Below, piece by piece: positions 21,788-22,063 of a stretch of DNA of 22,063 nucleotides; position 1 is the first letter of the stretch, and the number at the start of each line of letters is the position of its first letter. The notes under the pieces are model-generated. The model was not told where the DNA came from. It searched no databases and saw only the letters and a list, made by a program, of their open reading frames with translations. Location: positions 1-22,063 of the forward strand of contig JAKOSS010000857.1 of NCBI GenBank assembly GCA_029777145.1, read 5' to 3'. This stretch comes from Acidobacteriota bacterium (GTDB lineage Bacteria > Acidobacteriota > Blastocatellia > Pyrinomonadales > Pyrinomonadaceae). Position numbers and translations under genes: made by a program.

Positions 21788-21793
21788 ATTTTA
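21788..21793 (-). promoter_or_regulatory. Sigma70-like extended -10 element
   Basis: The minus strand reads TGC-TAAAAT, an extended -10 (TGn plus 5 of 6 of TATAAT), with no strong -35. The start would fall near 21781, just before the ribosome site of the 72-residue gene. It is the likely promoter of the small protein-MFS-aminotransferase operon and unlike the -24/-12 sites of the rest of the window. Confidence 0.4.
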
Positions 21794-21942
21794 GCACTTC
21801 GGTATCCGGTCCGCGAACGGGATAATGCCGCGGATAACGCGGATCGTTTGCTGATTCTCGGGATTATCTTGGCGAACGTGGCGGACTCCGCGCGGGACAA
21901 ACCTCTCCCCAACGCAAAGACCGCCGAGATCGCGAAGACCGG

Positions 21943-21960
21943 AAAAACTTGGCGAAGTTT
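21943..21960 (-). terminator. Weak hairpin-T-run after the GNAT gene
   Basis: The minus strand reads AAACTT, CGCC, AAGTTT, TT, eight bases after the stop codon. The stem is six pairs but AT-rich, and the T-run partly overlaps the stem, so termination may be inefficient. Confidence 0.35.
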
Positions 21961-21967
21961 GCGTTAT

Positions 21968-22063
21968 TCACAAGTCCATTGCGTAAACGAAATTTAGAAA
22001 CTCGTTCTTGCCGTCGGAAAAATCCGTCGTTCCGAGTTGCTTCATTCCGATCCGTTCATAAAA
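21968..22063 (-). CDS. C-terminal end of a probable GNAT acetyltransferase
   Basis: Only the last 31 residues and the TGA are in the window; the gene continues past the right edge. The visible end begins FYERIGMKQLG and finishes FVYAMDL. The FYERIGMKQLG segment is the usual alpha4/beta6-7 region of GNAT N-acetyltransferases (commonly (F/L)YE(R/K)-x-GF), and a YxM(D/E)L ending is common in the family. The substrate cannot be judged. There is no in-frame stop between the TGA and the window edge. Confidence 0.7.
   Translation of the reverse strand, partial: FYERIGMKQLGTTDFSDGKNEFLNFVYAMDL

Overview
The window is a GC-rich (by eye about 60%) bacterial chromosome segment with 13 complete genes and a partial gene at each end. 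I see no mobile element, CRISPR array, rRNA or tRNA. Codon style, the mix of families and the frequent GATC/CGATC words suggest an Acidobacteriota member of the Blastocatellia/Pyrinomonadaceae type. That placement is inference; nothing in the window proves it.

Layout. 1-336 (-) is the N-terminal part of a site-2 (M50) membrane protease. 333-1292 (-) is a tandem universal stress protein (USP) whose stop overlaps the protease start. 1581-2954 (+) holds a flavin-binding PNPOx-like protein followed by an MscS-type channel. 2948-3962 (-) holds two small membrane proteins, one of the DUF5676 type. 4359-8397 (-) is a two-component operon: a sigma54-activating (NtrC-class) response regulator followed by a soluble five-PAS histidine kinase. 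8953-18506 (-) holds a second tandem USP overlapping by one base a 2874-residue cyclic beta-1,2-glucan synthase (NdvB/ChvB/Cgs class). 18810-19040 (+) is a 76-residue Cys/His protein. From 19047 to 21765 (-) an apparently separate operon encodes a 72-residue membrane protein, an MFS transporter and a class I aminotransferase. 21968-22063 (-) is the end of a probable GNAT acetyltransferase.

How it may work together. The gene-free stretches hold sequences matching the sigma54 -24/-12 promoter consensus. Two have a perfect GGCACG-N4-TTGC core: 4091-4105, before the membrane-protein pair, and 18591-18605, before the USP/glucan synthase operon. Two are 9/11 matches: 1319-1333, before USP/protease, and 18744-18758, before the Cys/His protein. 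A weaker one, 1344-1358, precedes the flavoprotein/MscS pair. Three of these regions also share a sequence of the form TGCA-N5-RTCGC, and two share a longer 18-base blocked motif, a candidate binding site for the activator encoded between them. The main hypothesis is a local sigma54 regulon in which a cytosolic PAS-sensing kinase and its NtrC-class regulator switch on stress proteins, a membrane protease, a mechanosensitive channel and periplasmic cyclic glucan synthesis: an envelope, osmotic or low-oxygen stress island. The two-component operon itself shows no sigma54-type promoter, and the MFS/aminotransferase operon has a sigma70-like -10, so both appear to lie outside the proposed regulon.
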